NCBI RefSeq assembly: GCF_910592395.1
Contig: NC_088312.1
Span: forward strand, 15,355,292-15,419,291
DNA length: 64,000 nt
Origin: Lineus longissimus
Taxonomy: Eukaryota > Nemertea > Pilidiophora > Heteronemertea > Lineidae
Direction: 5' to 3'
The notes beneath the pieces were generated by a model that did not search any database, was not told the DNA's origin, and saw only the letters and a list, made by a program, of their open reading frames with translations. Of this stretch, positions 22,858 through 34,750 are shown piece after piece (the stretch's first letter is position 1; the number at the start of each line of letters is the position of its first letter). Made by a program: the position numbers and the translations under genes.

Positions 22858-25094
22858 ACATCGTTGGATTTTAATACAAATACGACTTCCTTGTCAGTGT
22901 ACCACTCAAAACACTGACAACTGAAAATGAAGACAGGATCGATCGAGGGTTAAAGCCAATGGCCGCGTGCATGTGCCCGGACCCAAACTAACAAGACGGG
23001 TACTAGGGCCTAGCCTCCACACCTAGGCCAACACTAGCACCCACAGCGGGTCAATGGCGAACAGTTTGGGCCCATTTCTAGCAGAGACTGCAGAATCGGG
23101 CTGCTGAAATAGAACTTCGGGATCTCAAAGTCGGGACTACGTAAGACACATTTTAACAGAGGAATCTTTGTAATTCAGAGGACATCAAAACGTCCTTTAA
23201 TGCGGGTGACCACTGGCTGTGGCTGACAGGCGGTGAGCAGGTTTTACGGTAATGAGATGAGACATTTTTGTAGCTTTAAAAACCCGTGGTACTTTTGACT
23301 GCACAAAGCTAGCTCCACCAACGTTGTTGAGGACTGATTATCGGAGACCAACATAACACAGCACAATCCATTACCGAAGACATGATGTCGACGGAACTGA
23401 CACACAAGATGCCACCAATGGTGTCTTAAAAATGATATCTACTAGTATCTCAATCATCTCGAAATAATGCACCATGTGTTGCCAAGACGAATGGTGGTCC
23501 TATAACAGGCGACAATCTCTGGAAATAACCCCCTACCCCAGGTTGTGTAGGCACCATCTGATCTATAGCTGTGTTGTCTCGTTTGAGATGATGGTTTGTC
23601 TCGCCGTAGTCATCTAGGAATTTTGCGAGTATTACACCAAAGATAAATTTGCAAATCTCGTCTGTTAATGCACTTTCCTTGCCGCTGTTATCCTTTTGAT
23701 GCTGTGTGCTAGCTGAGATAAGAGTGAGCACCAATTAAAAAAAATGTTGGGCTTATAAGCTTAGCATTCTGTTCGTCTAAATGTAGCTAGCCTTTCTCTT
23801 AGGCCTACAGTTAAAGGTACTGCTGGTTTTAGTGATATTCGGGTCATTCGTTGTATTAAACTCGGTGGATTTCTCAATCGGCGTCGAAATGTCGAGATTA
23901 CTTTTTGTTTAGTATATGTAGCCTACTTAAGTGCATCCAATCAAGAACTCATTACCATCTGAAATCGATATTCAACTGAATTGCCACAAAAAATACTTGA
24001 ACTGGGCCTCCAACAATTCAGTAACTGGGACAAAACTCATTACTATGATCGAGTCATTTTAAACCGCCAGAGGTCTCCCTTTTTTCTCAGTACCGGTATT
24101 TTAGCGCAGCCTCATTTGGTACACGTTATCAAAACCTTTTTTTTTGCAATTCAATTCAATAACCTAGTTTTAATTTTGTTTCCTGTTGAGCTGTGACCTA
24201 TTGTACTCCACCACTGCACTGATGCATTGCGAGCTGGGCAGATCAGCACTATGGCGGCCCGGCGCATTCTCCGACTTCTTTGGTTTGGAACCCTGGCACT
24301 AGCAATCAATGCCCCCTGGGCACTGTTAATCACCAGATAAAGTGTATCAGTCGGACAATTGTTTCTTATTGATAGGGCTTAGTCATCAATGGACCAAATA
24401 TTTGAAAAGATAATCAAACAGAATAGCTCGGGGTTCATTGACTGTGTGATGAGTATCTGGACCAACGAGGTCACCTGCTAGAGAAATGAGATGACCACTC
24501 TAAACGTCTGTATATTAAAGGCTGTAACTATAAAGAACGGCAATCCACTTGGAAGGGTATACTGCTTAGGAGACACCTTAAGCATTCGAGCGGTGGGGTT
24601 AGAGCCAGGGCGTGAACGGGCGACTGAAAGGCAGAAGTTAAATGATGAGGCCTGTCGGCAGTTGGCCGGGCAATTACCAAAAGGGGATTCAAACCTCAGA
24701 GCTTTTTTTAATTAGTGTTCGATGTAATCAAAGTTAATTCTTGAAAATATGGAGGGCTTCTCATGGACAAAATGAATCAATGAAATTAATTAAGATTATG
24801 GGTTAAAGTGGTGATCCTAAAACAAATGAGTGCACTTATTCTATCCACCACTAATATGCACTGGCTCGTCATTTAATCAATTTCGGCAATTTGAGTCAAT
24901 ATCATTTGTATTTGGCTATCGCAGATGCTGTACTAATAAACCTAAAACATATTTATTTGGAAATTTATCGCCCACCGACAATGTTGATTCCCACCGATGA
25001 TCATTCGACTTTGTCATTATAACATTTACCAATAACATGAATAACATATGTAGTTACCTTTCTCCAAAATCGAAGAAGTCATTATTTCTACACA
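22858..25094. other. Gene-free region
   Basis: No supported gene. The ORF-like stretch at 23450-23734 (minus) has no motif and no clear splice sites. Nothing else stands out. Confidence 0.4.
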
Positions 25095-25530
25095 TGATGG
25101 TTTACCCGATATTCGACAGTGGACAGTCCAATTCGTCTGAATAGGTAGATAGATGATGAAGGACCCACACCATGGTATTTGTACATGTTCATATATACAT
25201 GTACTTCAGTAACATCCTTCACCCCTAACGAAAGAGCTTTGGGCCCAACTTATACGCGAAGACTTACCTAATATTTGACAGTGGATTCGTTGAGGTCAGG
25301 CGCCAACTAGTTTGAATACAGGTAGGTAGATGAAAAACTCCAGTAATGACAGATGGTATCCTTCCCCCCTCACGAAAGGGCTTTGGGTCCAGCGTACCCG
25401 ATATTTGACAGTGGACTCGTCGAGGTCAGTCGTTCAACTTCATTTAAGTAGGTAGATGATTAAGGACCCAAACCGTTGCAGATAAAATCGTTCACCCCTA
25501 ACGAAAGGACTGTGGGCTCCATTCGGTAGG
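25095..25530 (+). repeat. Short tandem array of ~130-160-bp units, three copies
   Basis: The words CCGATATTTGACAGTGGA, GGTAGATGA and CACCCCTAACGAAAG recur in order, with the GACAGTGGA landmark near 25115, 25277 and 25407 (spacing about 162 and 130). Units are diverged and non-coding. Confidence 0.7.
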
Positions 25531-25748
25531 GTACGTATAGGGCCCGTGATTTGCCAAGGTCTTAAAAAAACCTTGGCGAAAAAATATCGGGTGCTATAAG
25601 GTCTAATGATAATTTGTTTCACCTCATAGTGCCGTATTGAGTTTTTAAATACGGCAGAGTAAAGTATGTTTCAAAATGCCAATGTTATAACAGCCAACTT
25701 CCGCACGAGTGCAATTTTACTTTAAGACATTACTTTTCTAGATACAAT

Positions 25749-26123
25749 GGGTGATTTCAAAGTCAGTTTTTAGATTTAGTTTTAAAACTAAATGGAACAC
25801 TAAAACCCTTGATTAAAGCAGCATTGAAATGAAGTGGGTTTTAGTTTCATCCTATTTCAAAGTCGGTGTTTGTTGGTTTTCGCATTATGTCCGGTTTTAG
25901 CTTGAAACTAAGGGACGGTTTTAGTGTCAAAAGCTAACACCGGGGCTAAAACTAAAACTCTCCTCAACACCAGAAATGAAATCAGTTCTGGTGTTAGTTT
26001 TGACACTCAGATTTAGCATTATCTTATTTCAAATTAGGTTTTAGTTTCACACTGAAACCAATTGGAACACCAAGGTCTGATCTTAATCCCAGCTCGGTGT
26101 TATAATTTTGGAAGTTTTGAAGT
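25749..26123 (+). repeat. Left terminal arm of the outer transposon
   Basis: Begins GGGTGATTTCAAAGTCAG and contains several subterminal repeats of TATTTCAAAGTCGGTGTT and TTTTAGTTTCA. It ends where the DIRS element starts at 26124. Confidence 0.6.
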
Positions 26124-26313
26124 GCATTTTGTGTCATTCAAACTTACCTATGGAACACTTTTGCATGTTACTCCATTTGGGCTCAAACACAAGAGTATCC
26201 CTTTAATTTTATAAAGGGAGAACTGAGTTAACAGCTCGGCCGCCAGGCGGCCCCCTGACCGATCCCGCGAGATCGCGCCGATCTCATGCCGCCATATTCA
26301 GTCTTTACTCTTG
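26124..26313 (+). repeat. DIRS left inverted terminal repeat
   Basis: From GCATTTTGTGTCATTC through CTTACCTATGGAACAC to ATATTCAGTCTTTACTCTTG; complementary over about 170 bases, with only a few mismatches, to 49602-49780. Confidence 0.9.
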
Positions 26314-26803
26314 TGCTCCTACGAAGCACATCGTTTTTTCAAAGCTGCCGTGAATTCGATTTGCCAAATTCAACCAGCCAAGTCTAGACGATCTTTGGGT
26401 TCATTCACCTACGGAGTAGACCGCCAAACTAATCTTGGCACTAGTATTGTCCAGTCTATTTAATTATAGACCTTTCTTAGCTAGCTTAGTCGACCCAGCT
26501 CCATTATTTTGATCTTGGTAGGGTAGATTTACGTAGGCTATTCTCCTCTCTATTGTAATGAACAAGACTCAGATCCATTGCAATAGTGTTTAATTCAAGT
26601 AGGCATGTTTTCTTTTCCATTAATAATTGCGTCCTTTCGTAACAGCGTTTCCCCCCCCCCCCCCCCCGTACCTCCTCCTACTAAAGGGCAACCGGTAGCT
26701 CCATACCGGCGAAGGAGTTACGGGCATTTCCGGTTTCGGACTTCGTCACCTCCCTACGGCACCTCCCTACGTTGGCCAACCTCTTAGGTGGAGCCAACCG
26801 GAA

Positions 26804-28241
26804 GTGCCACGAGCTACGCAGAGGGGACATCTGAACTCTTGTTCAGAATATGGGCATCTTCCGCTTCCAACCCCCTCTCCTCAACCGCCCGTCGTTGAGA
26901 GAAGCCGCATGTCGGGTCCGGAACCCGAGTCGGGACAGCAACTGTCCCAGCTCATCCAGATGGTAGCGAGTCTTACTGATAGACTCAGCCATCTGGAGCA
27001 GGGTTCCGGCTCCTCTGGTGCGCCTGGTCCCATCGGATACCCACCATCCGACTCCTCTATTTTAGAGGAATTTTCTGAGAACGAGAGTTCTCAGCCAGGC
27101 TACCGCTCCCCCAATCAGGAGGAGCTGTCACCAGAGGAGGCCAGTATCCTGTCGGATATGAGGACACTCCGATCCTTGATCAGAGCGTATACCTCCCGCA
27201 GGATCTGTGCCCTACCCCGCCGGAACTGCCAGCCTTATCGGCACCGACCTTTTCACTTTGGGGACAGGAAGTGGATCCCAATCCACAGGTCTCTCAGGGC
27301 TCCACTCGGGCCCTTGAATTCCTTCCTCCCTCCCCGTCGGTGGTAGCAGTCTCTGAACTATTGGAGCGTACAATCAGAGACTCCCAAGGCGCCCACCAAC
27401 GTACTTCCATCCTTGTCCTTCCGGCAGCCGGCCCGGAAGCTTGGTGTAAACGGGGGAAGTTGTTCACGGCACAACTTCCTCCCGTTAGGCAGTACCGCGC
27501 TGACTATTATCGAGTCAGCTCGGCCGGCTGTCCAGCTGCAGCATCGACTTCCACGTTAAAGGACGATGTACAGCTGGACCAACTTGTGCCTAGGGTGATC
27601 TCCTCCTCGGCTTACCGAGAACTTAGAGCACAAGAGGGTCTGGCCAAAAACACGTTAGCGGTGCTCTCCTACGCAGAGCACACTAACCTGGCCCTAGCCA
27701 GATCCCTACAGGATAATGAGTCACTATCTGATGACACAAAATCGCTTGTGACATCCTTGTCACATTCGATTAGGCACGCTATTGCTCTGTCCGCCAAGAC
27801 CGCAGCAAATAGCGTCCTACTCCGTAGAGACGCCGCCCTGGGCTCTCTCAATATCATCAGATCCCTCTAGCTGGAAGGGGCCTTAAGAACCGCTCCTATA
27901 TGGACGGTTCTTTACTGTTCGCAGATTCTGTACAAGAGGCGGCTCAAGTACAGAAAGATTGGGACAAATTATATGCCCCCACTGCGACACAGAGGGCCAA
28001 TACATCTCCACCTAGCGCTAGAAAGATAGAGAGGCCCCAGCAGGCATCGGGTTCAATCCCGTACGCCAGGCAGGTCCTGCCTAGGCCTACCCCGCCTAGT
28101 CAGCCTGCTCCTGCTGGATCCTTCCGACGGGAAGCGGAGGGTCGCCGGACTGGGAAGAGGAAAAATACTTCCTCTAACCAGGGTGGATCCGGTCCGACTA
28201 GGCACCCCTTTCGTCCAAGGAGTGCAGGCCGGAAGAAGTGA
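26804..28241 (+). pseudogene. DIRS gag-like region, frameshifted
   Basis: Coding character moves between three frames (26804-27346, 27271-27870, 27900-28241), so at least two frameshifts are present. The N-terminal part has a coiled-coil-like stretch (LIQMVASLTDRLSHLEQ), the middle part is helix-rich (LRAQEGLAKNTLAVLSYAEH) and the C-terminal part is basic and Pro/Arg/Ser-rich (PTRHPFRPRSAGRKK), as in DIRS gag proteins, which bind the element RNA. One frameshift is near 27890, where the expected DGSLLFADSVQEA continues in another frame. It sits directly upstream of RT with a short overlap. Confidence 0.7.
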
Positions 28242-28594
28242 CTCCCCCCTCCTTTCTCCTCCCGGACGCAAAAAGGAGCCGACTCCGGTAGTCGGGGGCC
28301 GTCTGCAAAAATTTGCAGACGTTTGGGACGATTGGTGCCCCAAGAGGTCCCCAGTCCCAAACATGTTGAGGTACGGAGTGAAACTAGATTTCAACCGTAC
28401 CCCCCCCCCCCCCTCCCCGACTACCATATATCCAACCCCAGTTCAGCCACCGAAGGACCCAGTCAAGACCTCTGCCCTCCAAGCAGAGGTCGCGACATTA
28501 CTGGAGAAGCAAGCTATCCAGGTCCTTCAAAATCCATGTTCCCCCGGCTTTTACAGTCACATTTTCTTGGTTCCCAAGAAAGCAGCCTCTTTCT
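28183..28594 (+). pseudogene. DIRS reverse transcriptase, N-terminal fragment
   Basis: The frame reads WDDWCPKRSPVPNMLRYGVK and later TSALQAEVATLLEKQAI and FYSHIFLVPKK, the conserved start of DIRS-type RT domains. The reading ends abruptly after VPKKAASF; the next conserved RT block is found 18 kb away at 46541. A run of C at about 28400-28412 lies inside the frame. Confidence 0.8.
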
Positions 28595-29631
28595 GAAGAA
28601 CTTCTTGAGTACGTGTTGTGGCCTTCTGCGTAACAAGAGTTGCCTCAAGGACCTCAAGCTGCATGTTAAATACATCCTGCTGAGTCTCCTGTCGGCACAT
28701 GGCGTCTGTCAGCAGACCCTTCGCATGTGCTTTCCTGGCACCTAGGAGAGAATGAAACAAATTATGACGGGTTAAATGGATCACACAGCACTTCAATTTT
28801 GTCACTTTGTGAACGGCCAGAGCTCATTTTAGCACATTTGATTGATTCATGTAGGGACTGCTTAAAATCAAGAAAGGCTTTCGCCATTCTAGAGTCCCAA
28901 CTACTCACCAGTGACTTTGCACAGTTTGGCCTTCTTTTTGGCTGGAGATTTTGGGGCAGTCATTGCAGTGGCTGTCATCGTCTGTTGAGAATCTAGAATA
29001 AAAAATGACAGTTCGGCCTATATGATGATAAATATCAAATCACGAAAGGTCACAAAATGTTTTGCAACCAAAACTCTGGCAAATATAGATTCAAATATCC
29101 AAAATGCAAATGCCTTGATATATGAGGTGTGGGCAAGGCTATCAGCATCGATACAGTATTAGACCCCGGGCCTAATAGCCTACTGAAAGACCGAACCTGT
29201 ATCTAATAGCATACCTAGAATTATTGTGGCTCCCTCTATGTGTGTTTCGTGTGGTTGACGATCGAAGGTTGCCACAACCACTGCATCTGAGCAGTCGACA
29301 TCAACATCTGCAGCTTGATTTACTGAAAAATTAAATGAAATTATCATAAAAAATAATTTTACTATTTCTAAATTAAAGACGCATGATGTCTAACCGGGTC
29401 ACTACAGTCGCTTTCTGTTTCTCAGTAGGCCTACTTGTATTTCTTCCATTGTATACCGGTACCAATGTAATGTATCATAGTCTAAGAAATACTCGGCTCT
29501 TAATTGACATGGGCATATTTATCATCGAGCTTCCAGCACCTTTAAATTGAACTTACCAGGAGTCCAACCAGCCAGATCAGGTAATGTAGCAGGGAGGGAG
29601 ACTGCTGCTGTAGCCTTTATAGGTGTGGTTA
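28557..29631 (-). pseudogene. Spliced gene fragment on the minus strand (four 3' exons), unknown product
   Basis: Minus-strand exons at 29557-29631, 29215-29322, 28909-28992 and 28741 down to a stop at 28557, each with AG acceptor and the first three with GT donors (GTAAGT, GTATGC, GTGAGT). The internal exons keep phase 1 throughout, and the last exon stays open when joined. The product has a Thr/Ala/Pro-rich part, a Lys-rich stretch (PAKKKAKLCKV) and a long helix (RQETQQDVFNMQLEVLEATL) like the C-terminal coiled coil of Myb/SANT transposon proteins. The first exon of that gene may be the Myb/SANT ORF at 45923-46387 on the same strand. The final codons overlap DIRS sequence, so the natural end is lost. 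Function is inferred only. Confidence 0.5.
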
Positions 29632-30513
29632 CTGAAAATATTAACAAATGAAAGTTTTAAAGTTTAAAGGGAATGAATCACATAAATTGGCGGGAAAAAT
29701 CAATAAATTGTAATTAAATCCATTGAAAATCCAAATTTCTATGATATTCCATTAAAACAGGGTGATGTCAGCTTAACAATAGGCCTAATGTGTACAATTG
29801 CGATCATTTTGTTAATTATTTGAGGTAATTCACATGACTTATTGAATAAATTAAAAGTATTAACAAATATTTATATTGGAACTTATTTCTGTTTCACCCT
29901 GTATAGTACTATTTGCAAACGTTGCGTTCCAAACACTTACTGGGCATGCTCAGTGCGTTTAGAAATATGGAGTCGGGAAGTTTGCAGGCGTGTGTTTGGA
30001 GCAGCAAATAACCACATTTTCTGTACTTTTGTGCAGTTAAACTGCCTTATCTGCTGATGAATTTGATTTATAGAGCTATGAAGTCAACTACTATGGTACT
30101 ATTTCTAAGTGACGGTCATGAAAAGCTGTACTTTCGGCCGCTTGAAAAATGCATGCATGCACTGTCATGTCAGCATGTACACATGGTCGCTATACACACA
30201 GGAAGTCCAACAGAAATGGCTGGCAGAGTGCCAATATCGATGCAGGCACCAGACGACATACTTTGAACTTAGCCAGGGTAGGGCCGAGTTGAGCTTAATT
30301 CCACCAATGTTTTTGAAGGTTGACATCAGGCTATGAAATCTAGACCTATGTAAGGCTTAGGCCTATGTTCAGAAATATATGCTGGTAGAAGTAGATAGTG
30401 TTTTATGGCCTAATTAGGCTAAATCGGAGCCTGGTGTACCTACCTGCAGACTCAAATCCACCAGTGATGCCTTTGAATGCTGCATCTTTTTCGAATGTTA
30501 TTCACAATGTGAT
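29632..30513. other. Gene-free stretch
   Basis: Probably intronic to the minus-strand gene fragment or intergenic. No exon or repeat recognised, apart from TAGGCCTA-like palindromes near 29784 and 30358. Confidence 0.4.
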
Positions 30514-31389
30514 CTTATTTCTGGTTGCCTGTACTTTCCGGAAAGTTGGAAACCTGGAAACCTGGAAAGTTGGAAACCTGGAATGTGAACTAGGTCTTCC
30601 TGCTAGGTGGCGCTTGTCATCCAGCTGTATCATTTAAAGGGCTCCCTGGCTGGATGGATGATGTAACAGTACCCGCTAGGTGGCGCTTGTTATCCAATTC
30701 TGTCAGTTAAAGGGATCTTTGGCTGGACGGAAGGTGTAACAGGGTACTTCCTGCTAGGTGGCGCTTGTCATCCAGCTGTATCATTTAAAGGGATCTTTGG
30801 CTGGATGGAAGAGGTATCAGGATACTGGCTAGGTGGCGCTTGACATAACAGGGTACTTCCTGCTAGATGGCGCTTGTCAATAACCTGTGTAGGTTAAAGA
30901 GATCTTTGGCTGGATGGATGATGTAACCAGGTACTTCCCACGTGCCAAGTGTTGGGGGACCATCTCAATCATCACTGTATATGTGTGTCTATCCATATAT
31001 GTGTAGGAACAGAACTCCCAGAGGGGAGAGTTTATGTTATGTAATGATAGGTGATAAAGATTTGGTCCTTTGGCAAGACACTTTGCTGATGGATCACAGA
31101 GATAATTGTATGGGTCCTTTATTAGCAAGACCCTTGGCAGCCAGATGGTTACTAATACTTGAGTAAGGTGTTGGGCAAGCGGCGGGTAGAAAGAAAATGC
31201 ATGGTGCAGGCAGTCCGCAGAGCTGGGGTTTTCTCAAGCGTCAATAAAGGTCAAGGTCTGGAATTAACGGACCATCTCAGCAGTTGCTTTTTGTTAACTT
31301 TTTTTACAATATTGTTATTGTTTGTCACCTTGTTCCTACACACAGTTTTATTATATCTCAAATTTTCTTTTTCAAAGACACCTACTAAT

Positions 31390-31570
31390 TAAAGACATAT
31401 GCCGTTCGTTAAAAAGTACGTTTCATATTGGAAAAGTCCAATTGCGATAATAGACACTGAATTTCAACTTCAGCATTACCGTTGTGTAGACTGATCTATA
31501 AACACCATAAATACCAAGTTTCAGCAAACGCATACGCATAATAACTGCACTACGGCATTGTGCACAAAGC
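31390..31570 (+). repeat. Dispersed repeat, empty-site relative of 59265-59860
   Basis: Shares CGTTCGTTAAAAA, ATAAATACCAAGTTT and TAACTGCACTACGGCATTG in order with 59265-59860, but lacks the 408-bp insertion present there. Its TA at 31539-31540 corresponds to the insertion point. Confidence 0.75.
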
Positions 31571-31601
31571 TACTTATGTTTAGTGGAGGCAGGGGCGAAG
31601 G

Positions 31602-32066
31602 GTTCTAGGACAATTCCCCCCCCGGACAATTGCCCCCCGGACTATTCCCCCCAGAAAATTCCCCCCTGGACGATTCCCCCCGAGGACGATTCCCCCCCTA
31701 AGACAACTCCCCCCTGGACAATTCCCCCCGAGGACAACGTCGGTCACGCAAAAAGATGCCAATGATGATGATCAAACTCAAAGAACAACTTTATTCAGAA
31801 TTTAAAAAAAAATACATGCTACCTGTACATGTATTTTTCACCGAAGTGTCATCAGTTATGAAGCATACTTTTGCACTAGAATTATGATAACTCACAGAAT
31901 AAATCTAAACATAACGCGGCAACGGAGTAAACTTTCCAGGGGGGAGTTGTCCTCGGGGGGGAATTGTCCAGGGGGGAGTTGTCCTCGGGGGGAATCGTCC
32001 AGGGGGGAATTGTCTGGGGGGGAATAGTCCGGGGGCAATTGTCCGGGGGGGAATTGTCCTGCTCCC
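31602..32066. repeat. Inverted repeat with arms made of G6-run 13-14-bp units
   Basis: Left arm (31602-31740) is a tandem of GGACAATTCCCCCC variants; right arm (about 31938-32066) is the complement, GGGGGGAATTGTCC. Each arm has about nine units and runs of five to seven G or C, so the G-rich strand could form quadruplexes and the arms could pair into a hairpin around a ~195-bp AT-rich loop. Flanks GGGGCGAAG occur on both sides in the arrangement of a small inverted element. Confidence 0.85.
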
Positions 32067-32364
32067 GGGGCGAAGTACAGTTGTAACGGTCGTTAGTGCC
32101 GAGTGTTGGCCTGAGTTCAGGATGCATTAGCTGTATCCTTGGTATTACCGTAGAAGGGATTAAACTTCCATGGGAATTACATCATCATAATTACTCATGA
32201 CCCATATCCTCACCTTATTTACTTTAGCCGCAGGCTATCTCATTCTGAACTTCTTGGTCGAATAAACATTGCGGCCAAGATGGGCTATCGAGGAGCTATT
32301 CTGAAACCTAACATGTGGATGCCCTCATCATTCTGATGAGCCAGCAATTTCTAGAGGACATACC

Positions 32365-33444
32365 TATGGCACGCCAAAGCGGAATTATTTCAACCCTGAA
32401 AAAATATTAGCAACTACAAATTTCTTGGCAACAGAGAAGAAATACTATTTAAACTTTCAAAAATATACCCGACAATCTTTCAAAAAAAGATAACATTTTT
32501 TAGACTCATGTCAACATTTTGAAAAAACAAGCCAACAACTTTTTTTTCGTGATACTTTGAAAAATTCGTTTACATTTTTTTCTTCTCTTAAAAATATTTT
32601 CCACGCAATTTAAAAAAAAAAATCTTGACAAATTTTACTGCAACATTTATTTTCGTTCAAGATTTTTTCTTGGCAACATTTTTTTCGTTCAACATTTTTT
32701 CCGTTCAACAACGAGCGCCACCTATGAACTGCTAATTGAACTCGCGCGCAGGGACGAGGTTAAGCTGGGGTACTTCATACTCATAGCAGGTCGGGAATTC
32801 TGATCGTTCGTATGTTGAAAATTTAAATTGTTTGTCGTGTTTGTAGGGGTTTAACTTATGTAATTTAATGACGGTAAAAATCTAACACTGACACATTCAT
32901 GACGAGTGACAACCACGTGCGTAAGATATTCGTGTAAAGAAACATGCCAGAAGTACCCCGTAGCTAAACCTCGTCTCGAGGGGATATAGTTCAATTAGTT
33001 GTTCACAGGTGGCGCTCGTTGTTGGACGAAAAAATTATTGACGAAAAAAAATGTTGCAAGAAAAAAATCTTGAACGAAAATAAATATTGCCGTAAAATTT
33101 TGTCAACATTTTAAAAAAAATGTTGCGGGAAAATATTTTCAAGAGAAGAAAAAAAATTAAAATTTTTTTTTTTACGAAATAATGAATTTTTAAAAGTTTT
33201 TTTATGAAGAAAAAAAGTTTGACCCCAAAATAATTTTTTTCCAACGAATTTTTCTAAATGTCAAAAAAAATTTTGGCTTGTTTTCTCAAAATGTTGGATC
33301 TTTTTTTTAAATAATGCTTATATTTTGTACAGGGTTGAAATAATTCCGCTAATGTTGGCTTGTTTTCTGAAAATGTTGGATCGTTTTTAAAATGTTGCTA
33401 ATATTTTGTACAGGGTTGAAATAATTCCGCTTTGGCGTGCCATA
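32365..33444. mobile_element. 1.08-kb palindromic (foldback) element inside the larger foldback
   Basis: Ends read TATGGCACGCCAAAGCGG and its complement; CATACC flanks both sides (32359-32364, 33445-33450). The arms, about 370-450 bases, are A/T-run-rich and pair in order: AATTATTTCAACCCTG, AACAAGCCAACA, TTCTTCTCTT, ATTTTCGTTCAAGA, CAACAACGAGCGCCACCT. The pairing continues into the middle (GACGAGGTTAAGCTGGGGTAC against its complement). The right arm has an extra ~77-bp tandem duplication. No ORF. Non-autonomous element of unknown family. Confidence 0.8.
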
Positions 33445-34479
33445 CATACCATCAGATGATACAGCACGTGGCTGGTGGCCCAGTGACACCTACAGCAGGG
33501 GGTTCATAATTATAATTACAAATGTATATAAAACATTTTTGTCAAGTAAATAAGAGTAGTCTGCAGTCTGCATTTGTCACGTGGTGACCGCTCGATCAAG
33601 TGTTGATGACGTCAAATGGCTTGCCATACATGTCCAATTATTAGGACTTTTCATGGGAGGACAACTTAAAATTAATCCAGCCAAACATCCCTTAATAAAT
33701 GACACTGCTAGATGTCAAGCGCCAAGTACCCTGTTTCATCATCCATCTAGCCAAAGAGCCCTTCAAATGACAGAGCTGGATACCAAGCGCCACCTAGCAG
33801 GAAGTATCCATCAAGCCAAAGAGCCTGTTACATCATCCTTCCAGCCAAAGATCCCTTTAACTGACACAGGTGGATGACAAGCGCCACCTAGCGGGAAGTA
33901 CCCTGTTATGTCAAGCGCCACCTAGCGAGTACCTTGTTACATCATCCATCCAGCCAAAGATCCCTTTAACTGACACAAGTGGATGACAAGCGCCACATAG
34001 CAGGAAGTTATATCCAGGTTTCCAGGTTTCCAACTTTCCAGGTTTCCAACTTTCCAACTTTCCGGAAAGTACAGGCAACCCTTATTTCTGTTCCTGAAAA
34101 GTTGTTTTCAGTGTATTTTCTCCTTGAAATCGATCACTTCAGGTACTATTACTGTGCATACCTAGCTAAATTAGTGTCTAGTTTCGTCTCTGATGACATT
34201 TATTTCGTAAAAATCGCTGTTTTTTTCTAGAAAGGTGTTTTTGTGGTCATTTTGGCTGTTTATTTCGAGGGTACGGTAGGAGGTCATCGTTCACTCGATA
34301 ACTCTTTTTAAAATGAAATAAAAGCGTTTTAAGATACATGATATGAATTGATATTAATATTCGTTAAGTGGGATTGTCGGTGGACGTTCATTGTTGAACA
34401 GTTGTGCTGGAATTACGATAATATATATATATCGTTGAGAGTTCATTCATTCGGGGCCTGCTCTCAATTTTCCTTACAA

Positions 34480-34750
34480 CGCCTCTAGCACTGGGCAATT
34501 GCCACCATCTTGAAAAGCAGTGCCGCGGATGGCTATCGCATCGCCACTACGCATGAGAACACGATGGCTGCCCTGCGCTGCATTGATAGTTCGTAATAAA
34601 TTCACATAAAAACACACCAGAAGATCTCCGATTTTATTTACAAAGATCATATTTTGTTATTTATTGATAAAACAAGCCATTTTACCACAGCAGGTGACAC
34701 ATATTAGGCCTGAATAAGACTTTAGAATTTGAAGTGGTGGTGACGATGCC
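34480..34750 (-). repeat. Fragment of the same short transposon family as 53224-53794
   Basis: Reads the complement of about 53395-53705: GCTCTAGCACTG, CACCATCTTGAAAAGCAGT, GAACACGATGGCTG, AAAGATCATATTTTGTTATT, and GAAGTGGTGGTGACG, with many substitutions. The terminal repeat at the outer side is missing. The rest of this copy seems to resume at 41491 after the BEL element. Confidence 0.75.

Larger units (their letters stand above)
30523..34080. mobile_element. Foldback-type DNA transposon with repeat-built inverted arms and 9-bp target duplication
   Basis: CTTATTTCT flanks both sides (30514-30522 and 34081-34089). The ends are inverted copies beginning GGTTGCCTGTACTTTCCGGA. Each arm, about 400 bases, has an outer zone of 8-bp repeats (GGAAACCT/GGAAAGTT) and an inner zone of ~75-bp repeats (GCTAGGTGGCGCTTGTCATC...GGGATCTTTGGCTGG), five copies in the left arm starting near 30603, 30675, 30753, 30829 and 30862. 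Drosophila FB and sea urchin TU elements share this architecture and make 8-9-bp duplications, as do Mutator relatives. No transposase is seen in the central part, which instead holds a G/C-rich inverted repeat (31602-32066) and a second palindromic element (32365-33444). Confidence 0.85.

Noticed and set aside
23450-23734. 94-codon minus-strand ORF
   Set aside because: No motif, no convincing splice signals and no coding bias apparent by eye.
31580-32127. ORFs made of repeating Pro/Pro/Glu/Asp or Gly-rich peptides
   Set aside because: They are translations of the GGACAATTCCCCCC repeats; opposite strands give similar ORFs.
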